A DNA stretch of 64,000 nt, taken from positions 248,001 through 312,000 of the forward strand of contig CANMFM010000006.1 in the NCBI GenBank assembly GCA_947497175.1. The letters are read 5' to 3'. Below are positions 50,978 to 59,968 of the stretch, piece after piece. Made by a program: the position numbers and the translations under genes. Under the pieces are notes generated by a model, which did no database searches, had not been told where the DNA came from, and was given only the letters and a program-made list of their open reading frames with translations. Numbering within the stretch: the first letter of the stretch is position 1; each line of letters begins with the position of its first letter. The DNA is from an uncultured Aquimarina sp. GTDB taxonomy: Bacteria; Bacteroidota; Bacteroidia; Flavobacteriales; Flavobacteriaceae.

Positions 50978-51607
50978 TTAACTATTGATTAGATTTTCCA
51001 GTTCATTTCTTTCCATGGATTTTGCATAAATTTTTTGATCTGGATCCATTATTTTAGTACTGGTTAAATCCCCGACATATACTGCATCAAAACCAATATC
51101 CTGGATCAATTGTTGTGTCACCTGTCTGCTTTCTTCATCTTGAGCGGCATACGGGATAGCTAATTTTTCAGAATCGCGAAAAGCTCTGTTTTTTAAATGA
51201 TCAGCATAGATAGTATTAAATGCTTTAGCGGTTTTTGCGGTATTAAATTTCATCGCAGTATATTCTGAAGCATTTCTGTTAGAATCCCTTACCTCTTGGG
51301 CCATGGCTCCATCTCTTTCGGGATATGGATTAGTGGCATCAATTATAATTTTATTGCCATACTCTCCTGCGTATAACTCTGATAATTTATCGATTGCTTT
51401 AAACGGAGTAGCTAATAGGTATACGTCTGCATTTGCCTCAAAAGCTTCTTCGATACTTACGGCTGATGCTTTGCCTTCTGATGCTCTAACCAAATCGTCT
51501 AATTGTTCGGGATGTCGTGAGCTAAAAAGCACTTCATGACCGGCTTTTGCCCAGTGTTTTCCTAAATTTCCTCCTATATTGCCACTTCCTATAATTCCTA
51601 TTTTCAT
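50978..51607 (-). CDS. NADP-binding protein of the F420-dependent reductase type
   Basis: 209 residues. The Rossmann motif is I-G-I-I-G-S-G-N-I-G-G-N-L-G, with F-S-S-R-H-P-E after the second strand for NADP specificity, and V-x-L-L-A-T-P-F at the third. This matches the F420-dependent NADP oxidoreductase family; flavobacteria are not known to make F420, so the true partner is uncertain and it probably uses another substrate. It is 5 bp from the nitroreductase gene. Confidence 0.82.
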   Translation of the reverse strand: MKIGIIGSGNIGGNLGKHWAKAGHEVLFSSRHPEQLDDLVRASEGKASAVSIEEAFEANADVYLLATPFKAIDKLSELYAGEYGNKIIIDATNPYPERDGAMAQEVRDSNRNASEYTAMKFNTAKTAKAFNTIYADHLKNRAFRDSEKLAIPYAAQDEESRQVTQQLIQDIGFDAVYVGDLTSTKIMDPDQKIYAKSMERNELENLINS

Positions 51608-51612
51608 GATTC

Positions 51613-52257
51613 TTAATTTTTAAGTGTTTCTTGATTTGAAGAATTTAATCCAAGATCATCCATAAAATCTCCATTAAAAGTAAACTCTCTTTGCATCTTT
51701 CGGGTTCTGTTCTCAGGATCTTCGTCAGCTCTTAAATCTTCTGGTAAATCTTCTATTGAGCCACCATAATATCCAACGGCAACAGCAGTGGCTACATGAT
51801 ATTCTTCAGGAAATTTAAACTCCCTTTTTGCTTTTTCATGATCGACTCCTGCCATTTGGTGTAATGCGATCCCAAGATGTTGGGCTTGAGCAGAAACATT
51901 TCCCATAAATAGGCCTAAATCGTGTAATGCATGAAAATTTTCGCTGCCATCTTCGGTGGTCTTTTTAAATGCATTTAAAAGCAAAACAGGAGCGTTACTT
52001 GCCCATGACTGATTGAATTCGCTTAGACAATCAAAAATTCTGTCGTATGTTTTACTACCTTTAATCCCCCAGATGATCCTCCATGGTTGCCTGTTATACG
52101 AGCTTGGAGCCCATCTTCCGGCTTCAAATAAAGTCCTTAGTTCGACTTCAGATACAGCAGTGTCTGCAAAAACTCGAGGGCTGTATCTTTCTTTTAAAAC
52201 AGGCAGTATGTTAAACTTGGTTGTGTTTTCTTTTCCGTTGGCAATTGTATGCTTCAT
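51613..52257 (-). CDS. Nitroreductase family protein
   Basis: 214 residues. The FMN-binding pattern is visible: R-Y-S-P-R-V-F (about 22-28), S-S-Y-N-R-Q-P-W-R (about 56-64), and G-Y-Y-G near 167 followed by E-D-L-P-E-D-L-R-A-D-E-D-P. These NAD(P)H-linked flavoenzymes reduce nitro groups or quinones. The gene lies between the F420-type reductase and the MBL-fold gene with gaps of 5 and 3 bp, so all three form one tight operon. Confidence 0.88.
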   Translation of the reverse strand: MKHTIANGKENTTKFNILPVLKERYSPRVFADTAVSEVELRTLFEAGRWAPSSYNRQPWRIIWGIKGSKTYDRIFDCLSEFNQSWASNAPVLLLNAFKKTTEDGSENFHALHDLGLFMGNVSAQAQHLGIALHQMAGVDHEKAKREFKFPEEYHVATAVAVGYYGGSIEDLPEDLRADEDPENRTRKMQREFTFNGDFMDDLGLNSSNQETLKN

Positions 52258-52260
52258 ATC

Positions 52261-52986
52261 TTATAATGTTTTTGTAGGTTCGTCTTTACTTAACTTGATA
52301 ATAATGTCTTTTTGTTGACCTTCAGAAAGGTCGAATTGTGGCTTGCCGTGAAGCGGTAACATATGTGCAAAAGGCTTGGTATAATTCTTCCAATGATGGG
52401 CCAATCCTATATCTTTACTTCGATTTGATACCGGAGGTCGTTCAAAATAATATTCGTTGCTATCATAAGAAGCTCCAACAGCACTATCACCGGTGAATAG
52501 CATGCCGTTATTTATTTCAGAATGAATAATAACACTACCTCCGGTATGTCCCGGAAAGTGGTTAATGGATAGAGAGAACTTATCAAAAACATCATTGGGT
52601 TCAAGAAAATTCTTAACAAAATCTCCATCAGACCCTGCATCAAGTGGATGAATATAGATCGCAGCATTTCCAAGATTTTCAGAGAGCTTTTTCATTGTAG
52701 TATAGCTTTGATGAATAAGATCACTATGCGTTAAAATCAATCCAGCTATACTAAAACCATCTTGAATTAAGCGTTGAATGGCCTCTTGAGAATCTTGATG
52801 TACTACATCTATAAGCAATAGTTCTTTGCGGTCTAGATGTTGTATGATGTATGAATTTCCCGTTCTATATCTGAATTTTGCAACTTTGACCAAGAAAGTA
52901 TCTGGAAGTATCAAAGTTCTTTCACCGACTTTTTTGTTTTTTAATTCCTCGATAATTGAAGAATAACTAATATTTGAAGAGATCAT
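52261..52986 (-). CDS. MBL-fold protein with an altered first metal motif
   Basis: 241 residues with the metallo-beta-lactamase fold: L-I-D-V-V-H (about 58-63), L-T-H-S-D-L-I-H (85-92), F-P-G-H147-T-G-G, T-G-D167-S-A-V-G and L-P-L-H213-G-K-P. The H-x-H-x-D-H motif reads H87-S-D89-L-I91-H92: the second His is Asp and the Asp is Ile. Other ligands (H147, D167, H213) remain. It may bind a single or different metal, or none. It heads the redox operon with the nitroreductase. Confidence 0.8.
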   Translation of the reverse strand: MISSNISYSSIIEELKNKKVGERTLILPDTFLVKVAKFRYRTGNSYIIQHLDRKELLLIDVVHQDSQEAIQRLIQDGFSIAGLILTHSDLIHQSYTTMKKLSENLGNAAIYIHPLDAGSDGDFVKNFLEPNDVFDKFSLSINHFPGHTGGSVIIHSEINNGMLFTGDSAVGASYDSNEYYFERPPVSNRSKDIGLAHHWKNYTKPFAHMLPLHGKPQFDLSEGQQKDIIIKLSKDEPTKTL

Positions 52987-53102
52987 AACTTTTTTTTATT
53001 CAAGATAAGTTGATTGTTCTTGATATATTACTACAATCGAGAGGTATGTTGACTCAATCGGAAAATGAGTAGGATGCCATTATAATTTTAGATGATTACA
53101 TA

Positions 53103-53130
53103 AAAACCATAGCATCATTGCTATGGTTTT
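53103..53130 (-). terminator. Terminator after the lipoprotein gene at 53163
   Basis: Perfect 12-bp stem AAAACCATAGCA (53103-53114) with its complement (53119-53130), 4-nt loop TCAT. It lies about 35 bp past the stop of the minus-strand gene. Confidence 0.8.
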
Positions 53131-53162
53131 CAGTACTTTATTAAGAATGTTTCTTTTTGTAA

Positions 53163-53657
53163 TCAAGAAGCCTTTTTGTCAAAATCTTTATAGAACTCAT
53201 ATCGCAAAGAATCCATACGTTCTATAGCAGATTGCATTTCAAAAAAGCCATCTTCCCATCTGGATCTAAAATTCTCATCTTGCGTAAATCTTCTATAGAA
53301 AAGAGAATCCCACTCCAACATTCCAGGTATTCTTTTATGAATAGAAAGTGGAAAATTATTATCTACCTGATCATAGAAAGAACGAAGCATATGGTCCATA
53401 TCAACTTCGATTGAGTCACCTTTTGCGTTGGAATACGACCAACTATAAATGGAATCATATCGTATAATATTACCTTCAGAATCATGCTCTTTTTGTACCT
53501 TCCAACGTGCTCTTGGCTTCATTTTGGCGATTTCAGTTGCATCTCGCTCTTCAACTGTTTTAGAAACCAGGCTAGATTCGTTTTCTACTTCGTTATTTTT
53601 TTCTGAACAGCTCATAAGAGGTGTTATTCCTAACAGTAGTATCAATATCCTTTTCAT
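53163..53657 (-). CDS. Lipoprotein of unknown function
   Basis: I start at the ATG at 53657 (MKRILILLLGITPLMSC), which gives a signal peptide ending in a lipobox at Cys17; an upstream ATG at 53675 would put MDEFYV before it. The mature part is charged, with W-K-V-Q-K-E-H-D-S-E-G-N and two tyrosine-rich segments. No domain is recognised. It lies between two terminators or spacers as a single gene. Confidence 0.75.
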   Translation of the reverse strand: MKRILILLLGITPLMSCSEKNNEVENESSLVSKTVEERDATEIAKMKPRARWKVQKEHDSEGNIIRYDSIYSWSYSNAKGDSIEVDMDHMLRSFYDQVDNNFPLSIHKRIPGMLEWDSLFYRRFTQDENFRSRWEDGFFEMQSAIERMDSLRYEFYKDFDKKAS

Positions 53658-53711
53658 AACATAAAATTCATCCATTATTAACAGTACTATTTAAGGGTTA
53701 CACGCAACTAA

Positions 53712-54275
53712 CTATGCATTTACCACTTGACCGTCATGTTTTCCTTCTTTAACTTCTTCAATAATTTTATCGATAAAAGCAGGAAGGTCATCTGGATTTC
53801 TGCTGGTTATTAAACCACTATCGACCACAACCTCTTGATCAACCCAGTTGGCTCCGGCATTAATAATGTCATCTTTGATGCTATGGTACGAAGTTACTTT
53901 TCTATTTTCGATAACTTTGGCGCTGGCAAGCAACCAGGGTGCGTGACAAATTGCCGCAACCGGTTTGCCACTTTTGAAGAAATCTCGGATGAATTCTAAT
54001 ACATCATCATGAGTCCTCAATAAATCAGGGTTAGCAACTCCTCCTGGTAATACCAATGCATTATAATCTGATTCATTTGCATCTTGTACTAATTTATCGA
54101 CTTGTATAGGTTCGTCCCAACTATCGCCTTCCCAGCTTTTTATTTCTCCTTCTTTGACAGAAATAATATGTACTGTTGCATGTTCGTTCTTTAATACTTT
54201 AAGCGGCTCAAAAAGCTCTGATTTTTCAAACCCGTCAGTAGCTAAAATGGCAATTTTTTTATTTTGTAATGTCAT
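53712..54275 (-). CDS. PfpI/GSP18-like DJ-1-superfamily protein
   Basis: 187 residues. The cysteine nucleophile is in A-A-I-C-H-A-P-W-L-L with its adjacent histidine, L-F-E-P-L-K gives the conserved glutamate, and the loop V-L-P-G-G-V-A-N-P-D is the PfpI motif. This compact form lacks the insertions of Hsp31 and resembles general stress protein 18/YfkM. Together with 48875 the region has two DJ-1-like proteins within 6 kb. Likely cytosolic, with a role in carbonyl or oxidative stress. Confidence 0.88.
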   Translation of the reverse strand: MTLQNKKIAILATDGFEKSELFEPLKVLKNEHATVHIISVKEGEIKSWEGDSWDEPIQVDKLVQDANESDYNALVLPGGVANPDLLRTHDDVLEFIRDFFKSGKPVAAICHAPWLLASAKVIENRKVTSYHSIKDDIINAGANWVDQEVVVDSGLITSRNPDDLPAFIDKIIEEVKEGKHDGQVVNA

Positions 54276-54380
54276 AAAAATAGTTTTTAAAATTATACAA
54301 TAATTTTTGTGTACTTCCTCAAAAGTAAAGTGATAAAGAGAATTATAGGTGTTGTAAAACGGTGAAGATTAACTCTTTTA

Positions 54381-54441
54381 AAAATGAAATCACTCTAAAG
54401 CATCAAACGGATAATTTTATGCTTTAAAGTGATTTCATTTT
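54381..54441 (-). terminator. Long hairpin terminator (23-bp stem)
   Basis: 23-nt arms AAAATGAAATCACT... (54381-54403) and 54419-54441, one mismatch (G-U on the minus strand), loop of 15. On the minus strand it begins 6 bp after the stop of the small ORF at 54448 and ends in a T-run, making it a good terminator. It is separate from the PfpI gene, which starts at 54275. Confidence 0.8.
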
Positions 54442-54447
54442 GCTAGT

Positions 54448-54549
54448 TTATCTGCTCATTGCATACCAGCTGGCAGAGGGTAGATTACTAAGTAATCGTT
54501 TAAACTTTTTCATATCTACAATCAAAATACCGTAAAATAATTTTTTCAT
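54448..54549 (-). CDS. 33-aa small ORF directly in front of a strong terminator
   Basis: ATG at 54549, TAA at 54448-54450. The product is MKKLFYGILIVDMKKFKRL-LSNLPSASWYAMSR. A hydrophobic patch (LFYGILIV), a basic middle and an aromatic C-terminus are visible, with no known family. The 23-bp terminator six bases after the stop is unusual for chance ORFs. It could be a peptide or a non-coding RNA whose end is that terminator. Confidence 0.4.
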   Translation of the reverse strand: MKKLFYGILIVDMKKFKRLLSNLPSASWYAMSR

Positions 54550-55261
54550 GACCCTAAATTTTTTAATTAAACATCAAAAACGATTGTTTTTCAATCGATA
54601 TACCTCAGTTTTTATCTATTGGTTCAAAAACATTATTTCGGATACATTCATTTTAATGAGTATTTATATATACTTTTTGTATGATTTGGTTACTTTAATA
54701 TAATATCAATACCTGAAAAGTCAAGGGATTTAACGAGTTTTAACTTACTATAAAAAATTCTTTAACTTTAAAAAATGTTAAAAAATTACACTGAAATTTT
54801 TTAATGGATTCAACAAGTAAATTCTCAAATTAATTTTCCTTTAAACAGTAAGACTTGACGTTTTTCATAGATGAAGCGCTCGAATTATAGATGAATTGAG
54901 TTAAAGTTTACTAAAATTTGTGTTCAAAATTATGGGATACCTCAAAAAAATTACGGAATGCCGTAAATAAAATGACTCATTAGGTCTTTATTTTGACTCA
55001 TATGATCATTTTAAGAAATATAATTTATAATTGATTTCAGAAAACGCTGTGAGTACATTATTTTATTTTAGTCATTGGTAAGTCTTTTATTTACAGGATT
55101 TTTTTAGTTTGGCACATGGTTTTTTTAGTTCAAATTTTTTTCAATTTCATAAATATTTACGGTTTTACCATACATATTTAATGTTATATGTGTAAGCAGT
55201 AACGCTCAATAATCTTTAAATTTATGTTAACCAAATTACCCCTCCTTATGATATTTAAGAT
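54550..55261. other. 712-bp AT-rich intergenic region upstream of a five-PAS kinase
   Basis: No ORF is convincing. An inverted repeat TTACGG-AATG-CCGTAA lies at 54951-54966. A TATGGGATACCTCAAAAAAATTACGG stretch precedes it. The region probably holds the kinase promoter at its right end and that of the small ORF at its left end. Confidence 0.4.
54951..54966. promoter_or_regulatory. Inverted repeat TTACGG-AATG-CCGTAA
   Basis: 6-bp perfect arms around 4 bases, the only G/C-rich symmetric site in this AT-rich spacer, about 300 bp upstream of the kinase start. Operator function is inferred. Confidence 0.3.
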
Positions 55262-57988
55262 ATGTACGAAAAATCCGCTGTGTCTCCACTAAGAGTGGTT
55301 CATGAAGAAAATTATCTGAAAAGAGAATTATATACTCTTATCAAAGAAGAAGATGACGTTTTTGAGTTTATTCAAAAATCGGCTTTAGACGGTTTATGGT
55401 TTTGGGATTTAGAAAAACCTGAGAATGAATGGATGAATTCAAAATTTTGGACTACACTTGGCTATGATCCAGATGAAATGCCGCACGAATCATCGGCATG
55501 GCAAAATATTATCAATCAAGAGGATTTAGATGTCGCTCTGGAAAATTTTAATAAACATTGTGAAGACCCCGACTATCCTTATGATCAAGTGGTGAGATAT
55601 CAACATAGACTTGGGCATACCGTTTGGATACATTGTAAGGGTATTGTTATAAGAAATCATAAAGGCAAACCCTACAGAATGCTTGGTGCTCATACGGATG
55701 TCACCAAGCTGAAAAAGGCAGAAACAAAATTAAGGAGGCAAGTTTCTAAGTATGAGCATATTATTGAGGGTACCAATATCGGTACCTGGGAATGGAATGT
55801 GCAAACAGGTCATACTATCTTTAATGAACGTTGGGCTCAAATATTGGGATATACCTTATTAGAACTGGATCCTGTATCAATCGATACGTGGACAAATAGT
55901 GTACATCCAGATGATAAAGAAAAATCTGAAAAAGCCCTGCAAGATTACTTCGAAGGTAAAACAGAGTTTTATGAATGTGAGGCAAGAATGCGGCATAAAA
56001 ATGGTGATTGGGTTTGGGTTCTGGATAGAGGTAAGATCGTAAGTCGCACTTCCGATGGCGCTCCTGAGTGGTTGATCGGATCTCACCAGGAAATTACACA
56101 GCGGAAAAAGGATCTGCAGCGGCATAAGGTATTTATTGAGCAGGCACCTAGTGCCATTGCCATGCTCGATACTAATATGTGTTATATCTCTCATTCTAAA
56201 AAATGGATTGTTGATTATAAAATTAAAGATGAAGATATTGTTGGGAAATCCCATTATGATATTTTTCCTGAGATAGGAGATGATTGGAAGAGAAATCATC
56301 AAAAATGCCTCGAAGGAAATATTTTAAGGAAAGCAGAGGACAGGTTTGAAAGAACCGACGGATCTGTTCAATGGATATCTTGGGAATTGCATCCCTGGTA
56401 TAAAGATAATAATAAGGTAGGCGGACTTATTATGCTTTCTTCAGACATTACAAGGGCCAAAGAGGCAGAAATAGAATTGAAAATAAGCGAAAAAAGATTC
56501 AGAGGTAATTTTGAAAATGCTGCTACAGGTATGGCAATTCTGGATTTAAATGGTCAATGGCTGGAAGTTAACGGTGCCTTATGTAAAATGATGGGGTATT
56601 GCGCCGAAGAGCTTAAGAAACTTACGTTTCAAGACATTACACATCCAGATGATCTGGAGGTTGATTTAGAGCATGTTAATAATATGGTAAGTGGTGAAAT
56701 ATCATTCAGTCATATAGAAAAAAGATATCTGCATAAAGAAGGAAGAATTGTGCATGCGCAACTTTCAGTCTCGATAGTAAGAGATGAAAATGACAATCCT
56801 CTATATTTTGTTTCTCAAATTACTGATATTACTCCTCGGGTTAAAGTGCAAAATACCCTTGTAAAAACACTTTCAAAATTAGAAAGTGTATTAGAGGCCA
56901 GTACGCAAGTGAGTATTATTGGAACAAATACAGACGGACTTATTACTAGTTTCAATAGAGGGGCAGAGAACCTGTTGGGGTATAAACGAGACGAATTCAT
57001 CGGTAAGCAAAATTTATTATTCTTACATTCTTTAGAAGAAATTCAACAAAGAGGTAAAGAATTATCATCGCAATATAATATAGAAATTGATGGTTTTGAT
57101 GTGTTTACTAAGTTTGCAAAAAGACAGAAACACGATACCAGAGAATGGACGTACATTCGAAAAGATGGGTCTAAGTTTCCTGTTCAGCTTACCATTACCG
57201 CCATAGAAGAAAATAAAAGAATAGTTGGGTATTTGGCAGTTGCAGCAAATATAAGTGAAATTAAAAAAGTAGAAACCGAAATAAAATCGCTGTTAGCAGT
57301 TGCTAATGGTCAAAATAGAAGATTGAAAAACTTTGCTCATATAGTTTCTCATAATCTGAAGTCTCACTCGGGCAATTTTAGCATGTTACTGGATCTTTAT
57401 CTTCGGGAAAATCCTGATCAGTCTGAAAATGAGATTATAAATTTGTTTAGAGAAGCGTCAAATAATCTGTCTGAAACCATTGATCATCTCAATCAAGTAG
57501 TTTTAATGAGTAGTAAAGTTGAGGATAATCTAAAAACCATTAACCTTGAGCATAGTATTAACAAAGTTATTTCTAGTGTAAAAGTAATTGCTGAAGAGGC
57601 TGAGGTAAGAATTGAAAATGTGGTAAGTCCAGACACGAATATTCTTGGTATCCCTGCTTATATGGATAGCATCATTTTAAATTTTATAACAAACAGTATT
57701 AAATATCGATCCCAGGATAGAGATAGTTATGTGTTGTTAAGCTCTTTTAAGCAAGAGGACTATGTAGTTTTGGTAGTCGAAGATAATGGCCTGGGTATTG
57801 ATCTTAATAAACATCATTCAAAATTGTTTGGAATGTATAAAACATTTCATCGAAATAAGGATGCAAGAGGAATAGGTTTGTTTATTACTAAAAATCAAAT
57901 CGAAGCCTTAGGAGGTAAAATAGAAGTAGAGAGTGAAGTGAATAGAGGGACAACCTTTAAAATATATATGAAATATGAAAAAGATTGA
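55262..57988 (+). CDS. Multi-PAS sensor histidine kinase
   Basis: 908 residues without a membrane segment. Five PAS domains are visible in order: around 40-150 (LDGLWFWDLEKPENEW), 165-275 (GTWEWNVQTGHTIFNERWAQ), 290-385 (SAIAMLDTNMCY), 405-520 (FENAATGMAILDLNGQW), and 530-650 (SIIGTNTDGLITSFNRGAEN). Some have the W-V-L / W-I-H PAC strands typical of redox or ligand-binding PAS. The kinase part has His697 in V-S-H-N-L-K-S-H and an ATPase with N-F-I-T-N-S-I-K-Y, D-N-G-L-G-I-D and R-G-I-G-L-F. It overlaps the receiver gene by 14 bp, so that receiver is its partner. Confidence 0.92.
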   Translation: MYEKSAVSPLRVVHEENYLKRELYTLIKEEDDVFEFIQKSALDGLWFWDLEKPENEWMNSKFWTTLGYDPDEMPHESSAWQNIINQEDLDVALENFNKHCEDPDYPYDQVVRYQHRLGHTVWIHCKGIVIRNHKGKPYRMLGAHTDVTKLKKAETKLRRQVSKYEHIIEGTNIGTWEWNVQTGHTIFNERWAQILGYTLLELDPVSIDTWTNSVHPDDKEKSEKALQDYFEGKTEFYECEARMRHKNGDWVWVLDRGKIVSRTSDGAPEWLIGSHQEITQRKKDLQRHKVFIEQAPSAIAMLDTNMCYISHSKKWIVDYKIKDEDIVGKSHYDIFPEIGDDWKRNHQKCLEGNILRKAEDRFERTDGSVQWISWELHPWYKDNNKVGGLIMLSSDITRAKEAEIELKISEKRFRGNFENAATGMAILDLNGQWLEVNGALCKMMGYCAEELKKLTFQDITHPDDLEVDLEHVNNMVSGEISFSHIEKRYLHKEGRIVHAQLSVSIVRDENDNPLYFVSQITDITPRVKVQNTLVKTLSKLESVLEASTQVSIIGTNTDGLITSFNRGAENLLGYKRDEFIGKQNLLFLHSLEEIQQRGKELSSQYNIEIDGFDVFTKFAKRQKHDTREWTYIRKDGSKFPVQLTITAIEENKRIVGYLAVAANISEIKKVETEIKSLLAVANGQNRRLKNFAHIVSHNLKSHSGNFSMLLDLYLRENPDQSENEIINLFREASNNLSETIDHLNQVVLMSSKVEDNLKTINLEHSINKVISSVKVIAEEAEVRIENVVSPDTNILGIPAYMDSIILNFITNSIKYRSQDRDSYVLLSSFKQEDYVVLVVEDNGLGIDLNKHHSKLFGMYKTFHRNKDARGIGLFITKNQIEALGGKIEVESEVNRGTTFKIYMKYEKD

Positions 57989-58379
57989 TTTAGCTTGTAT
58001 TATCGATGATGATAATATATTTATTTATGGAGTGCGGAAAGTAATGGAGCTTGCTGAAATATGTAATAATTTTTCAATTTACAGGAATGGGCAAGAAGCT
58101 TTGAATGGGCTTAAATCGATAATTTCTTCCAACGAAAAATTGCCGGACATTATACTACTAGATCTTAATATGCCAGTATTAGATGGTTGGCAATTTTTAG
58201 ATGAATTTATAAAAATTCCTGCAGCAAAAAAGATCACGATATATATCGTTTCATCTTCGGTCGATCCAGAGGATGTTTTACGAGCCAAATCTTATGAGAT
58301 TGTAAGCAATTATGTAGTGAAACCTATTACTATGAAAAAACTAGAAGAGCTGATGAGAGATTTTGCAGAATCTCATTAG
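57975..58379 (+). CDS. Single-domain response regulator paired with the multi-PAS kinase
   Basis: 134 residues, receiver only. D11-D12-D13 form the acidic pocket, the phosphoacceptor is Asp63 in I-I-L-L-D-L-N-M-P-V-L-D-G, S in V-S-S-S-V and Lys in V-V-K-P-I. It starts inside the kinase gene. Being output-less, it resembles the receivers at 38885 and 44084, i.e. the window has a repeated design of soluble PAS kinase plus stand-alone receiver. Confidence 0.92.
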   Translation: MKKIDLACIIDDDNIFIYGVRKVMELAEICNNFSIYRNGQEALNGLKSIISSNEKLPDIILLDLNMPVLDGWQFLDEFIKIPAAKKITIYIVSSSVDPEDVLRAKSYEIVSNYVVKPITMKKLEELMRDFAESH

Positions 58380-58699
58380 ACAAAAAAATGTGTTTTCTCC
58401 TGAAGTAAGAAAGTCAATTTTTTCTTTCAACTTTGCGGCTCTGAAATATGGTATTTCTCATTTTTAAAACCATTCTTTTAATTGTCCTTTGTATATATCT
58501 GTAAAGTGTGCTTAAGTATTTACATGGGGTAGGTAGAAAATCTGGTTATATTTTTTTGTTTCAGAATTTGATAGTGCAGACTAGTACACGGCATGTACCC
58601 ATTCTAACTTTAATAGAGACAATTCCTTTATTGGGCCATGTTGTAATTTATCTTTCTATTTATTTTATGTGCAAAGTGATTCTATAAATGAATCTTCAT
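58380..58699. other. 320-bp intergenic region, no gene seen
   Basis: AT-rich sequence between the receiver gene and small minus-strand ORFs. No strong inverted repeat, terminator or promoter match is seen. Confidence 0.4.
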
Positions 58700-58828
58700 T
58701 TATATAGAAAATGACTTTTTGGGTTTTGCACCGTTTCTAATTCTTTTTTTAACATTTCTTAAATGAGCTTTACTTCCAAAAAACTTTTTTCTTAGTCCTG
58801 GCCTTTGAATATTGTCTTTGTTTTTCAT
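58700..58828 (-). CDS. Small very basic protein (42 aa)
   Basis: ATG at 58828, TAA at 58700-58702. MKNKDNIQRPGLRKKFFGSK-AHLRN... continues with alternating Lys/Arg; more than a third of residues are basic and few are acidic. Basic peptides of this sort occur as nucleic-acid- or membrane-binding factors, but no family is recognised. Possibly in the same transcript as the 30-aa ORF just upstream on the minus strand. Confidence 0.4.
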   Translation of the reverse strand: MKNKDNIQRPGLRKKFFGSKAHLRNVKKRIRNGAKPKKSFSI

Positions 58829-58845
58829 AAATAATAAATTATAAT

Positions 58846-58938
58846 TTAGAGTATCAATAGTAACGCGGCTAAGTATAGCAGTATCGCGCCGATGAATAAT
58901 ATGGCTAATGATTTAAACAATTTTTTTTTGAATTTCAT
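58846..58938 (-). CDS. 30-aa single-pass membrane peptide
   Basis: ATG at 58938, TAA at 58846-58848. MKFKKKLFKSLAILFIGAIL-LYLAALLLIL: a basic start and one membrane helix reaching the C-terminus. The composition is that of many real bacterial membrane micropeptides but also of chance ORFs in AT-rich DNA. It lies 17 bp before the start of the basic 42-aa ORF. Confidence 0.3.
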   Translation of the reverse strand: MKFKKKLFKSLAILFIGAILLYLAALLLIL

Positions 58939-59152
58939 CAGAATGTTTAATACGCTTTGATAAAATTTTGAAGTTACCTATGGATAGCATATCGACTTGC
59001 TGCGGGTAGGGTTTTGATAAAACGTAGCAATGGGTTAAAGTTAATTTTTAAATATCTGTAATAAATTTCCATAATTTGTGTGTTTTATTATTATTAATAG
59101 TGAATGGCATGCATTAAAATGAAATACACTTGAAGAAAACTAGTTATTGTTT

Positions 59153-59479
59153 TTAAGGGTTAATACTGTTTTCTTCTTTGTTGTTAGATACAATAGTATT
59201 TGTTTCGGGGTCTGATAATTTTTCCTTTTCCTCAACAAGTGATTCAACTTTTTTTTGAGATTGATTTCTCAATTTCTTTAAGTGATAGATCGTTGGAATA
59301 ACAGCAACTACAGCTATTAAAATAGCGATTGAAAAAGTGGTAAATAAAATTAAAGATAGAGAAGCTTTAGCTTCCCAGAAGAATAATTTAATAGCTACTA
59401 CTTGCGAATTTTGTAGTGTAAAAATAGTAATTGCTATTAGCGATATTGCTGCAATAGTTAATGTCCCCAGTTTTTTCAT
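59153..59479 (-). CDS. LapA-domain (DUF1049) membrane protein
   Basis: 108 residues. Two N-terminal membrane helices (about 8-25 and 42-63) with the motif F-T-L-Q-N-S-Q-V-V-A-I-K-L-F-F-W between them match the LapA (DUF1049) family, usually F-x-x-x-N-x-x-x-V-x-[LI]-x-[FL]-x-x-x. A coiled-coil tail (QSQKKVESLVEEKEKLSD) follows. In Gram-negatives LapA assists LPS assembly regulation; the role in flavobacteria is not known. Confidence 0.82.
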   Translation of the reverse strand: MKKLGTLTIAAISLIAITIFTLQNSQVVAIKLFFWEAKASLSLILFTTFSIAILIAVVAVIPTIYHLKKLRNQSQKKVESLVEEKEKLSDPETNTIVSNNKEENSINP

Positions 59480-59968
59480 CTTTGTTTTTTGTGCTAAATG
59501 TTGATTTTTGCTTTAAAAATTAGCAAATAATGTCATTTTTGAAGTAACTGAAATTCTAACAATGAGATTAACGCATTTGATTCTAATTGTGTCTCAAATG
59601 AGATTTTAAACAAAAGATCAAAATATTCATTAATTCATCTCATAGATGGCTAATATCTTAGTGTTGTTTTGAATTTTAATTTTAGTTTGTGAAAGCAATG
59701 GTTTCAGGCTACCTCTACTAATGGATTTTAAGGTGTAGTTATTTATAAAGTTAAAATAAGCCTTATAGAGATAAATTAAGAATATATAATAAGGGAGAAA
59801 ATTGTGTACGGTTGTTTTCTAAATAACTATACGGGTAACCACTGCACTGTATTTTGCAAATATTACTTTGGTTTGTTAGAATATTGGCTTAGACATAGGT
59901 AATAATTCTGGCCTAAATTCGGGATATAGAAAAAGATTTAATGCATTTATATACGTAATGTATTCAAA
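59480..59968. other. 489-bp intergenic region, no gene seen
   Basis: AT-rich, short frames only on both strands. The left end presumably holds the LapA-like gene's promoter. No notable repeats. Confidence 0.4.

Noticed and set aside
55877-56302. 141-aa minus-strand frame in the multi-PAS kinase
   Set aside because: Shadow of PAS-coding sequence; no own context.
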